DNA of 15,389 bases from CAYRFU01 sp964423525 (lineage in GTDB: Bacteria; Vulcanimicrobiota; Xenobia; Xenobiales; JADMJV01), in the NCBI GenBank assembly GCA_964423525.1, contig CAYRFU010000175.1, forward strand, positions 1-15,389, written 5' to 3'. The notes under the pieces are model-generated. The model worked only from the letters and a program-made list of their open reading frames with translations, searched no databases and was not told where the DNA came from. Made by a program: the position numbers and the translations under genes. Positions 6,577-14,553 of the stretch are shown here, one piece after another (the first letter of the stretch is position 1; each line of letters begins with the position of its first letter).

Positions 6577-8056
6577 GCTCTACGCCTCGATGCTAGGCCC
6601 GGGGTTCCGCCAGTTCATCGCTGACAAGTGTGGTTCATCGCGGCCCTGGAACTGGCTCGACGCCGGCTCTGGGACGAGTAGTGCCCCTTCGGCCGTCATG
6701 GCGCGGGGTGCGGCCGGACTGGTGAGACCGGAGTATTCCTCAGGAAAGTTCTACTACCAGGAAGGCGAGCCGGCCGACAACCTGAGCGTCACCCTGGTCG
6801 ACCTGGACAGTCCGGTTCGTTCCGACGACAGAACAACCGTTCTGAGCGGAAGAAAGATTGAGAATATTCCGGACAGCGAACTAGGCAAAAGTGATCTTAT
6901 CACCGACATTCACGGTCCCCTCGCCTACTCGAACCGTCCCGATCAGGTCCTGGCCAAGTATGTGGCCGCCCTGAAAGACGAGGGCAAGATGTTTGTGAGC
7001 ATGGGTTCCAACCAGGATATCAGCGGATCCCTGTTCGGCGAAACCAACGCCATCATCGGTCGAGACGGCGTGAGCAGAAACTTTATCGAGTGGCTTCAGG
7101 CCATCCCCGGTCTCCGGGTCAAAGTCCACCAAATTTCCGGTAAGACTGTCACTTCCCCGGTGCGGGCCAAGGCTCTGGAGATCGAGAAGGTTCCGGGCCA
7201 AGCCGTTCAGATTCCTGAACTCGAAGACGTCCCGGTCTTCTTGGAACCCGGTGGCCCCCCGCGCCTGGTTCTCAAAGAGAAATCTAGCAATCCTTTCGGG
7301 GTCGAAGCCAGGGGGATTCAGGACGCTCGCGAGGCCACCCGAATCGCTATCCAGCAAGCCACCAGCAACGACACCACCGATGGACTCTTGGCCAAGTTCA
7401 AACCGGCCGGTTTGGGAGCGGCTCTAAAGCGGGTTTCCGATGGCCAGTGGGCTCACCTGTCCAAGGTGAGTCCTGAAGTGGAAAGGGCCATCAGCTCGCC
7501 TGAACCCGACGACCGGATCAAACTTAGGGGCAACCTCTCCTCGAAGTCACCGGTCGGTTCGGTGGTCGAGAGCCCTTCGGGGCTAAAACCCGATAAGTCC
7601 CTCAAGCTGATATCCGACGATGGTCCATTGTCGTGGGGCTATCGTCCTGACCTGACCCTCAAGTCGTATCTCGATGCTCTAGCCGACGACGGGGAGATTC
7701 TGATCAACCTGGGTAGCCGGGCTCGTGGTCAAGGCTTGCGCACCTCCGTCTACTCCCAGGCCGGCGAAGAATTCAAACTCGACCGGTGGCTCCGACGGGC
7801 CAACGGGCTTGACGTCAAGATCCATGTTAACTGGGAACAACTCCCGGAAGACGACAAACGGGTAGCTAGAATTCGCATTAAGGACCGCGCTCAAATCGAA
7901 ATCCCAGAACTCCAAGTTCTAGGCGCCCAAGCCCCTATCGACGATGGGACTCAGTCTGTCCTCCTCCAAGAAAAACACGACTTCGAACCCAAAATCTCAA
8001 CTTTGCGCCGAGTCGGCAAGAGCCTCGCCATCTTCTGGCAGAAATACCTCGCCTAG
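6577..8056 (+). CDS. Methyltransferase-like protein with duplicated C-terminal half
   Basis: The frame is open from the gap (LYASMLGPGF...) to TAG 8056, so the ATG at 6590 is probably internal. It looks like a class I SAM-methyltransferase: NWLDAGSGTS (motif I, from about 6653), LSVTLVDLDSP (strand 2 with acidic end), SDLITDIHGPLAYS (motif IV-like) and KDEGKMFVSMGS (the post-I LKPGG-like turn). From about 7488 the part after motif I occurs again: PDDR, then LISDDGPLSWGYRPD, ALADDGEILINLGSR, IPEL and VLLQEK match DDR, LITDIHGPLAYSNRPD, ALKDEGKMFVSMGS, IPEL and LVLKEK of the first copy. The second copy lacks motif I and so could not bind SAM alone. The substrate is unknown. It converges on the TerB-like gene, nine bases away. 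Confidence 0.7.
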
Positions 8057-8065
8057 GCATACCCC

Positions 8066-8875
8066 TTAGCGTAGAATCCATTCGTCCAGAATCTCCCCCA
8101 GACCAGCCGCCTCCTCTCCCCGGGGAAGGGTAGCCTCGTGGAGCCTCCTGAGGCGGCGCCGCTGAGCGATCCGGACCACTTCCTCAGCCTCGAGTCCCAA
8201 GGCCTCGCCGCTCTCTGTGGCCTGAGCTAGAGCGGCTTCTGATGCCAAGTCGGCATCCAGCAAGCGGTCGATGAGATAGGAGCGGGCTGCCTGAAACAGT
8301 TCCCACTCCCTCAAACTAGTCAACCCCAGGCTTGCTGCCAGCTCCTCCAGCAACTGTCTCTCGGAGCTTTCCAAGTCGAGGTCGCAGAGGGCCATGGCGC
8401 AACAGAAAGCGTAGAAGGCGTCTTTGGCGCGCACACTCAATCCCAAAAGATCGTCCTCACAAAGGGGCTCAAAAGTCGGCATGGAGGGAAACTCAGGGCA
8501 GAACTGAGCGAACAGAGCCTCCTCCTCGGGTGTCACCACACCGTCGGAGGAAAGCACCTGGTGGAGACCCCGAGCCAATAAGAGCCGATGAGTAAAATCC
8601 TCAAGCTCTGGAGTGTGAAGAAGACGATGAAAAACCACCACCGGATCGTGGACATCCCAACCCACCCAACGAGCGCCGTCCCAGAAAAACTCGTCCTCAA
8701 TGGAGCGAAAGGCTTCTACCGTCGCCGCCTCTATGAGGTCGGAGTCGGGACAGTTCCACTGCAGTTCGAACTCCCGTCCGCTGACCGGAGTAAAAAAGGT
8801 CAGACTGACCACCCCCTGATTCCAGTGGCGCTCAGCGATTAGGGGTCCGATGGCCTGGTATCGCTCATCCTCCAT
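8066..8875 (-). CDS. TerB-like (tellurite resistance protein fold) protein
   Basis: A 269-residue cytoplasmic protein without signal peptide or membrane helix. Residues from about 90 on resemble the TerB/DjlA-type helical domain: LLLARGLHQVLSSDGVVTPEEEALF is the typical first helix plus D-G-x-V-x-x-E-E loop, and AMALCDLDLESSERQLLEELAASLGL is the second acidic loop with its helix. The first 90 residues (VVSLTFFTPVSGREFELQW and following) are beta-rich and unassigned. The C-terminus is a charged helix. The ATG lies 11 bases inside the end of the large acyl ligase gene, so the two are translationally coupled. TerB-like domains often accompany membrane stress or phage-defence operons, but the role here is not shown. 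Confidence 0.65.
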   Translation of the reverse strand: MEDERYQAIGPLIAERHWNQGVVSLTFFTPVSGREFELQWNCPDSDLIEAATVEAFRSIEDEFFWDGARWVGWDVHDPVVVFHRLLHTPELEDFTHRLLLARGLHQVLSSDGVVTPEEEALFAQFCPEFPSMPTFEPLCEDDLLGLSVRAKDAFYAFCCAMALCDLDLESSERQLLEELAASLGLTSLREWELFQAARSYLIDRLLDADLASEAALAQATESGEALGLEAEEVVRIAQRRRLRRLHEATLPRGEEAAGLGEILDEWILR

Positions 8876-11525
8876 CGCAACGTGCCAGCCGACTCTCGAC
8901 CGGACCCTCCCTCAACTGTTCGGCTAAACTGTTGCGTACCTCTCGAGTCAAAGCAGCCACCTGGTCGAAACGGTCTCCTTCAGCCGAGAGAGTCTCGAGC
9001 ACGCTGACTTGAACGCGACCCGCTTTGGGCAAGAAGGAGCCCTGGGGCATCAGCCGTCTGGTCCCGGAGAGGGCCACCGGAAGAACGGCCGTTCCAGTTC
9101 GGGCACACGCCTGGAAGGCACCCGTGGCGAAGCCTCTTAAACCGGGACAATACTCGATCCCCCCTTCGGGAAAGACGACCACGATGCGCCCCTCCCGGAG
9201 AGCCTCGACCAGACTCTCGAGACTAGAGGCGGCTTGACCCACCCCGCGACGGATCACCAGGTCTTGACGTTTGAGGGGCCTCAGCAGAGGGTGCTCGGCG
9301 TTCGATTCGGCGTTGACAAAACAGAGCGGATCACCCTCATAGAGAGCTAACAAGATCAGAGGATCCAACAGGCTGGAGTGATTGCAAACCAGACATACCG
9401 GGCCCTGTTGGGGTAGCTGGCCTCGGACCTCGATAGAAATTCCCAGGCGGGTGAGCACACCGGCGATGGTCCGACCGACGGGACGACCGGCCAGCAAAGC
9501 CAGCCATCCCCCCAGGGACCAGAAGACGAGCTGACCAAGTCGAGCGCCCTGAGCCAAGCGCTGCCAGGCCGTCCCCATCCAGGCTCCTGCCAATCGGATC
9601 AGCCAGCCAAGCTCAAACTGGGGAGGCCTAAGTTCGTCTTGCTCAAACCTTCGAGCCGCTTCTCTGCGGCGTAATTTTCCGCTGGGGGTCTTGGGCAAGG
9701 TGCGCGGCGGTAAGAGCTCAACCACAGGTTGAAGGCCGGTCTCCTGCCGGACCACTCGAGCGATCTCTTGGGCCAGGTCCGGGCCGACATTCCGGGCCTC
9801 GGCCAGGATAACAAGTCGCTCGCTACCCTGGTCTTTGCTACCCAAAGCCACAATGGAGCCAGGGCGAACCCCCTTTATTCGAGCGACGGAGGCCTCGATG
9901 TCGTTGGGATGGAAATTGCGACCAGCCACCACCACCAGATCTTTGAGTCGACCGGTCAGAAACAGTTCTCCGTCGAGAAGAAAGCCGAGGTCGCCGGTGG
10001 GGTGCCAGAGCCCCTGTCGAGGGGCTTGACCAAAATAGCCGGCCATGACGGAATCCCCTCGGATCTCGACCTCGCCTTGAAACCCCTCCTTTAAGACCTG
10101 ACCCTCTCGGTCGGTGACCCGCACTTCAAAGCTCTCAAGCGGGACGCCTGAGGAGACGACCGGGTCGGTCCCGGCCACCACTTGGCCCGATTCTTGAAGA
10201 TGGAGTCGATCGATTCTCTCTACTCTGGCCCCTCGCCCGAGGGGAGTAAACGTCACAGCCAAAGTCGCCTCGGCCAGCCCATAAGCCGGGAACATAGCCT
10301 CAGGTCGGAACCCGTAGCTCTGGTAGCGTTGACAGAAAGCCTGAATCGTCTCCTCGAGCACGGGTTCGGCTCCGTTAAGGGCGATGCGCCAGCAACTGAG
10401 ATCGATACCCTCCAGCTGCTGATCGTCGATTTTGTGGGCACAGATCGAATAGGCGAAATTGGGAGCCGCCGTCATCGTGCCTCGGTAGTCGGAAAAAGCT
10501 CGCAGCCATCGCTCGGGACGAGCCAGGAACTGGTCAGGACCCATCAATACAACCGGCAGCCCGTGACAGAGACTGCCTAGCGAGGTTCCGATTAAACCCA
10601 TGTCGTGATAAAGAGGGAGCCAGCTCACCATGACATCACCGGAGCCCATGCCAAAACCCGTGCCGATATCCCAGATGTTGGTGAGGAGATTCCGGTGGGT
10701 TAAGGCCACCCCTTTGGGGTCACCCGTGCTGCCCGAAGTGTATTGAAGAAAAGCGAGACTCTCAGACCCAGCCGGTCCTTCGGGAGCGGCAGCCTGAAGA
10801 GCCAGCTCCCTTACAGTGACCCACCTCTTCAGGCTGGTTCGCCCTTTCAAAAACGCGAAAACGGGACTCAGCTGAGGGAGGGACACGATCACCTCGGCCC
10901 CGCAGTTGCCGAGGATCGCCTGTTGGCGAAGCAAGAAGTCTTCAGCCTGGTCGAGTCGGAGGGGCGGGTAGAGAGGAACGGGCACCACGCCCACCCACAG
11001 CGCCCCCAGGAAGGCTTGAAAAAACTCGAGACCGGTCGGGAGCATCAGAGCGACCCTCTCCCCTGGCCTAAGACCCTGGGCCAGGAGACCTGAGCCCACC
11101 CTTCTAACTCCCTCGAGCAGCTCACAATAAGTGGGGCGGGCCACCTCCTGATCGGCCTCGAGGATGACCATGGCCACCTGGTCGGGTTGCTGGCTAGCCT
11201 GATAGAGCAAAGCCTCGTTGATGGTGGCAGCCTGATTGGGCCTGGCAGGAAGAGTGCGCTGGCCCAGCGAGCGGGGGGCAACCTGGCCGTTTCGAGACCC
11301 CACACTTAACAAATCTTGGACTAATCGCGCCTGAAAGACCGTTCCCTCATCGAGGGTCCGGCCCAACCTCGCCTCCAAGCGGCGGACCAACTCCAAGCGC
11401 TCTAAACTGCCCAGGCCCAGGTCGACCTCCAGATGAGAGGCCAGGTTGGGGGTAGGGTGGTGGGTTGAAAGCTGAGAGGACAGCTCCTCGACCACCTCGA
11501 GAACGATTTGGCGTTCCTCAGACAC
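8865..11525 (-). CDS. ACP-fatty acyl-AMP ligase-acyltransferase fusion
   Basis: One 886-residue polypeptide with three modules. Residues 1-80 are an acyl-carrier domain with the phosphopantetheine serine S40 in DLGLGSLERL. Residues about 98-640 are an acyl-adenylating enzyme with YTSGSTGDPKG (262-272), PLYHDMGLIG, PAYGLAEATLAVTF, TGDLGFL and GRLKDLVVVAGRNFHPNDIE, a pattern of fatty acyl-AMP ligases (FAAL) rather than CoA ligases. The last 200 or so residues are a PlsC-type acyltransferase with NHSSLLDP and VVFPEGGIEY. The inferred chemistry is activation of a fatty acid as acyl-AMP, loading on the attached ACP, and transfer to a lysophospholipid or similar acceptor. E. coli Aas has the reverse order and no ACP. 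The GTG start has GGAAGG seven bases upstream. Confidence 0.9.
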   Translation of the reverse strand: MSEERQIVLEVVEELSSQLSTHHPTPNLASHLEVDLGLGSLERLELVRRLEARLGRTLDEGTVFQARLVQDLLSVGSRNGQVAPRSLGQRTLPARPNQAATINEALLYQASQQPDQVAMVILEADQEVARPTYCELLEGVRRVGSGLLAQGLRPGERVALMLPTGLEFFQAFLGALWVGVVPVPLYPPLRLDQAEDFLLRQQAILGNCGAEVIVSLPQLSPVFAFLKGRTSLKRWVTVRELALQAAAPEGPAGSESLAFLQYTSGSTGDPKGVALTHRNLLTNIWDIGTGFGMGSGDVMVSWLPLYHDMGLIGTSLGSLCHGLPVVLMGPDQFLARPERWLRAFSDYRGTMTAAPNFAYSICAHKIDDQQLEGIDLSCWRIALNGAEPVLEETIQAFCQRYQSYGFRPEAMFPAYGLAEATLAVTFTPLGRGARVERIDRLHLQESGQVVAGTDPVVSSGVPLESFEVRVTDREGQVLKEGFQGEVEIRGDSVMAGYFGQAPRQGLWHPTGDLGFLLDGELFLTGRLKDLVVVAGRNFHPNDIEASVARIKGVRPGSIVALGSKDQGSERLVILAEARNVGPDLAQEIARVVRQETGLQPVVELLPPRTLPKTPSGKLRRREAARRFEQDELRPPQFELGWLIRLAGAWMGTAWQRLAQGARLGQLVFWSLGGWLALLAGRPVGRTIAGVLTRLGISIEVRGQLPQQGPVCLVCNHSSLLDPLILLALYEGDPLCFVNAESNAEHPLLRPLKRQDLVIRRGVGQAASSLESLVEALREGRIVVVFPEGGIEYCPGLRGFATGAFQACARTGTAVLPVALSGTRRLMPQGSFLPKAGRVQVSVLETLSAEGDRFDQVAALTREVRNSLAEQLREGPVESRLARCDGG

Positions 11526-11549
11526 GGGCCCGCCTTCCGCGCCCGGAGA

Positions 11550-11987
11550 CTATTCCCTGTCGCGGATCTTGGGTCCGTTCTCGTCGTAGGGGACTCCGGT
11601 CATCTCGGCTTTCATCCGGCCCAATCGGGTATGCAATTCCTCATCGATCTTGACCATGGCTTCTTTCTTGCCGTACAGCCGAACGTAGTCGTCCACCAGG
11701 ATCTCCTCACCAATTCGGACGTTAAGCACCTCCCGCTCAGTATAAGCGGTCGTTAGGGCCAGGGTGGAAAGGGTTCCCAGTGTGCCCAGAATGAAGGCCC
11801 CCCCGGTGGTTCCAGCTACCGCCAATCCGGCGGCCGCCCCGACAGCGGCCCCGATGGCGCCCCACTTGAGCCCGGCCTTGAACTTGGGCAGAGTATCTTT
11901 ATAAGATGGATTGGGAGTCATCGAGCGAGCCACCGTGGCGCAGGTGAAGGTCCCCGCCAACGCTCCGGTGACCATTGTCCCGGCCAT
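11550..11987 (-). CDS. Glycine-zipper membrane protein, unknown function
   Basis: A 145-residue protein I do not recognise. Its middle (about 40-80) is two adjoining hydrophobic segments full of small residues, WGAIGAAVGAAAGLAVAG and GAFILGTLGTLSTLAL, the GxxxG pattern of glycine-zipper helices that pack or oligomerise in membranes. The N-terminus has a weakly hydrophobic segment with GTFTCAT, possibly a poor signal sequence. The C-terminal third is charged and helical (VDDYVRLYGKKEAMVKIDEELHTRLGRM). An in-frame stop lies upstream and no other usable start is seen before 11987; the ATG at 11975 is the only near alternative. It is separated by 24 bases from the acyl-ligase gene and probably shares its transcript. 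Confidence 0.7.
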   Translation of the reverse strand: MAGTMVTGALAGTFTCATVARSMTPNPSYKDTLPKFKAGLKWGAIGAAVGAAAGLAVAGTTGGAFILGTLGTLSTLALTTAYTEREVLNVRIGEEILVDDYVRLYGKKEAMVKIDEELHTRLGRMKAEMTGVPYDENGPKIRDRE

Positions 11988-12240
11988 CTGGGCAGCCGGG
12001 TTTCCGCTGGCTAAGGGTGGGAGAGTCCATCCTCAGGACCAGTATAGTTCTCGACCCCGCTGAAATCGGGACCTTTTCTGGGTTGAGTTGCCGATCGGGG
12101 GGCGGCGGCGTGGGTCATTCTTATCATCTGTTCACTCCGGCGTCGGAACGAGGCTAGCCTAGGCCCTCACTCGGAAACTATCCTGAAAGGTCGGTTTTTT
12201 TCAGGACGTTTTCAGATTGGCAACCTACTTTTGCTGCGCT
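11988..12240. promoter_or_regulatory. Divergent intergenic region with candidate promoters and palindromes
   Basis: This 253-base region separates the acyl-ligase set from the peptidase gene and must hold promoters for both. For the minus strand a TATACT -10 is seen at 12046-12041, but no good -35 lies 16-18 bases before it. For the plus strand TTGGCA (12217-12222) and TATGAA (12240-12245) have a 17-base spacer, although that -10 overlaps the chosen ATG. Two overlapping 8-bp palindromes, GGCTAGCC and GCCTAGGC, occupy 12152-12164. A longer hairpin is listed separately. The open frame at 11975-12157 has no coding character. Confidence 0.4.
12181..12206. other. Inverted repeat upstream of the peptidase gene
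   Basis: TCCTGAAA (12181-12188) and TTTCAGGA (12199-12206) form a perfect 8-bp stem with a 10-base loop ending in a T-run. It lies 35-60 bases before the peptidase ATG and just upstream of the TTGGCA element, a likely place for an operator. No U-tract follows the stem, so termination is less likely. Confidence 0.45.
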
Positions 12241-13641
12241 ATGAATGTGGACCAGTTGACAACGGTCCGCCAGGCTCCCACTCACCGCGATCCCGTTTGC
12301 GTTTCGGCCATCCTGGACGCCACCGACGAGAATATCAAGCCGTGCGTCCTCGACCGTCTTCAAGGTCTCGAGGAGGTCAAAGCCCAGTTCGGCGACAGCT
12401 TCCAGGCCAGCGCCGACATCTACCAACACAAGACCCCCGGCTTGTTCTCCTGGAACACGGCCAAGAAACTCGGGTCGGTTTCCAACCTTCTTGTCACCGG
12501 AGCGGCGGCGGTCGGCTCGGCCTACGTGGCGCTGAACTATGGGCTCCAGGCCGGGGCCCTGGCCTTCCCAACAATCCTGGGTGGTTCGTTGGCTCTGGTC
12601 GAACTGATGCGCCAGCTCGAGGATCCCCGAGCTCCGCTACAACGGTCCCAGAAGTTCTGGCCCAAATGGGAAGGACGCCGCACCTATACCGTCGAGGCAG
12701 ACCAGTCTTCCAAGCCCGACTCCCCGGTCGTCCTGGAAGACCCTGAGCAGAAAAAGTTCACCTCCGAGAGCGTCAAGAGTCAGCTGGTCCAGGCTATTAG
12801 AGCCTATCCCAACTCGCTTCAGGTGTGCTGGCCGTTCGGTCACGGTCTAGGCCACCTGAGTATGGCGTCTCAGCCTTTTCCGGAGTTTGCCGACGGCCTC
12901 AAACAGGCTCAGCAAGAGACGGGCCGTCCCCTCGACCTGGTTGTCTTTGAGTCTTGTTTGATGGGGAACCTCGAGGCGCTGACGGCGATGGGCACCTCGA
13001 GCCGCTACGTTCTCGCCTCAGAACCAAGCATTCGAATCGATACCCCAGAGGGCTCTATTCCGATGGCCGAAATCGTGGAAGCTTTGGGCACGCCTGGTGA
13101 CCTGTCCCAAAAAATCGCAAAGACCACCCAGACCCTAGAGGGCGTTAACGATCTCCACAAGCCTGACCAGATGACTCTCTTCAACTTGGCGGAGCTCCAG
13201 CAAAGATTTCTACCGACTCTCGATAGTCTCGGGGAACAGCTCTCCTCAGAGTTTGAAGCCGGGCGGGGAACGGAAGTCATGAAGGCCGTCGAGGCTGCCA
13301 CCGAGGTCAAGAACCTGCTGGGCATCAAGGTGCTGGCCGACCTCCCCACTTTCTTGACCAAGATCTCCGAGTCGAATCTGAGTCAAGCCACTCAAGAGAA
13401 GGCTGTCGCTGCTCTGGAGGCCTACGACCAGGCCGCTCCTTATCGCCACCACGAGCGCAGGGTCAAAGGTCACGAGGGCCTCTCCTTTGCCCCCTACGGC
13501 GTTTCCATTCAGTGGGGCGAGGAGAAGCTCGACACCGGGGTTGAGGGACTGCCGGAAGGGTGGAAGAAATTCTTGGCTCATTCGACCCAGACGATCGTCT
13601 CCAAGATCAGTCCCGAAGAAGCCCCCTCTGAGCAGACCTAG
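12241..13641 (+). CDS. Clostripain-like (family C11) cysteine peptidase homologue
   Basis: The 466-residue protein has the C11 catalytic dyad in context: H201 in FGHGLGH and C239 in VVFESCLMG, the latter close to the family's FDACLM with Asp changed to Glu. Flanking matches are RTYTVEADQ and SPVVLEDPEQKKF before the His, and VLASEPSIR plus repeated ETNL-like helical segments after the Cys. C11 peptidases usually cut after basic residues; specificity here is not predictable. There is no signal peptide. Residues 75-125 contain two small-residue hydrophobic segments (NLLVTGAAAVGSAYVAL and GALAFPTILGGSLALV), which may bind a membrane. ATG 12241 is chosen, but no ribosome site is visible; TTG 12217 is an alternative, and a promoter-like pair overlaps this ATG. 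Confidence 0.8.
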   Translation: MNVDQLTTVRQAPTHRDPVCVSAILDATDENIKPCVLDRLQGLEEVKAQFGDSFQASADIYQHKTPGLFSWNTAKKLGSVSNLLVTGAAAVGSAYVALNYGLQAGALAFPTILGGSLALVELMRQLEDPRAPLQRSQKFWPKWEGRRTYTVEADQSSKPDSPVVLEDPEQKKFTSESVKSQLVQAIRAYPNSLQVCWPFGHGLGHLSMASQPFPEFADGLKQAQQETGRPLDLVVFESCLMGNLEALTAMGTSSRYVLASEPSIRIDTPEGSIPMAEIVEALGTPGDLSQKIAKTTQTLEGVNDLHKPDQMTLFNLAELQQRFLPTLDSLGEQLSSEFEAGRGTEVMKAVEAATEVKNLLGIKVLADLPTFLTKISESNLSQATQEKAVAALEAYDQAAPYRHHERRVKGHEGLSFAPYGVSIQWGEEKLDTGVEGLPEGWKKFLAHSTQTIVSKISPEEAPSEQT

Positions 13642-14088
13642 TCAGAGACCGAAGCGCCCAAGAAGTCTAAGCCAGATCACCAGGTTTTGGCCTCAGGCTG
13701 GAACATCACGGTGTTTGCAGGTACATCGATGGCCGTATCGTTCTTGGCCGACAAGAGGTTTAAGTCGAGGTTGGCACCCCCAGGCTGTCACTCCGTGCTC
13801 GCTCTCATCGTGCCCTACATCGGCCCGTAGGCCGGTCGCCACGAGCACTCGCGACCATAACGAAGCAGAGTTCGCCCTGAGTATCTACTCAACGACGGCG
13901 TGGCGTGCCTCGCCGTTGAAGTCGAGACGCTTGTTCTTTAGACGGTGATGCGACAAAGTCTTGATCGGGCTCCCTACACCAGTGCCTCCTCAGCTTCGAC
14001 GCCCAACCCAACCTTCGATGTTCCCCGGAAGGGAACACGACTCAGCTTGTTCGGCCAACACATCGCGCCGCTTAGTCTTGGTAGGTCT
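13642..14088. other. Intergenic stretch without a convincing gene
   Basis: No ORF here has a ribosome site and recognisable homology. Three things can be seen. The peptidase frame stays open for 62 more codons after its TAG (to a second TAG at 13828-13830). A hairpin CGACGGCG (13893-13900)/CGCCGTTG (13911-13918) has an 8-bp stem with one G-U pair. A perfect 7-bp hairpin TGTTCCC (14019-14025)/GGGAACA (14031-14037) with a CGGAA loop lies shortly before the tandem repeat. Neither hairpin is followed by a long T-run. Confidence 0.6.
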
Positions 14089-14451
14089 GGAGCGTGCTCC
14101 CTCGCCACGCTGGAAACCCGAGCAAGACCGACCAGTTTCCGCCGACCAGGCGGAGCGTGCTCCCTCGCCACGCTGGAAACCCGAGCAGGCCGACCAGTTT
14201 CCGCCGACCAGGCGGAGCGTGCTCCCTCGCCACGCTGGAAACCCGAGCAGGCCGACCAGTTTCCGCCAACAAGGCGGAGCGTGCTCCCCCGCCACGCCGG
14301 AAACCCGAGCAAGACCGGCCAGTTTCCGCCGACAAGGCGGAGCGTGCTCTCTCGCCACGCTGGAAAACCCGGGTAAGACCGGCCAGTTTCCACCCACTCG
14401 GCGGAGCGTGCTCCCTCGCCACGCTGGAAACCCGAGCAAAGCCCCGCCGGG
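14089..14451. repeat. Six-copy 62-64-bp tandem repeat with potential hairpins
   Basis: Units begin GGAGCGTGCTCC at 14089, 14152, 14214, 14276, 14339 and 14403, giving periods of 63, 62, 62, 63 and 64; the sixth copy is cut short near 14440-14451. Units differ by a few substitutions and 1-base indels, with copies 4 and 5 the most divergent. Each unit can form three stems: AGCGTG/CACGCT with a 9-base loop, GGAAAC/GTTTCC with a loop of about 17, and CCGCC/GGCGG with a 5-base loop. In the last, the loop varies (gacca, aacaa, gacaa) while the stem stays, except for one mismatch in copy 5. Because the period is not a constant multiple of three, it is unlikely to be protein coding. It may be a structured RNA, a protein-binding array or a simple repeat expansion. 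Confidence 0.9.
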
Positions 14452-14553
14452 AACGCAGTCTTAGGCTCGACCAAGAAACGAGCGGAGAAGCGAAATTCTC
14501 GAGGCACCTTCAGGCTTGAAAGGCGTTGAGCGGTCGGGCCAGAACGACGCCCT
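14452..14553. other. Short spacer before the 14554 gene
   Basis: About 100 bases between the tandem repeat and the next gene. I see no clear promoter pair or ribosome site: TTGAAA occurs near 14516 but has no good -10 at 17 bases. Confidence 0.4.

Noticed and set aside
13487..13948. 153-codon ORF starting inside the peptidase gene
   Set aside because: It begins out of frame in a conserved gene, has no ribosome site and shows low-complexity Arg/Ser/Pro-rich translation.
14089..14451. CRISPR array
   Set aside because: The segments between the most conserved parts are themselves nearly identical in every unit, so there are no unique spacers; no cas genes are nearby.
14089..14451. Integron attC-type array
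   Set aside because: There are no cassettes between the units, no core-site motifs such as GTTRRRY paired with RYYYAAC, and no integrase.
13945..14519. Several long overlapping ORFs on both strands across the tandem repeat
   Set aside because: The open frames come from a stop-poor repeat unit read in several frames; the period changes between 62, 63 and 64, so no single frame keeps one peptide repeat, and no ribosome site or homology is seen.
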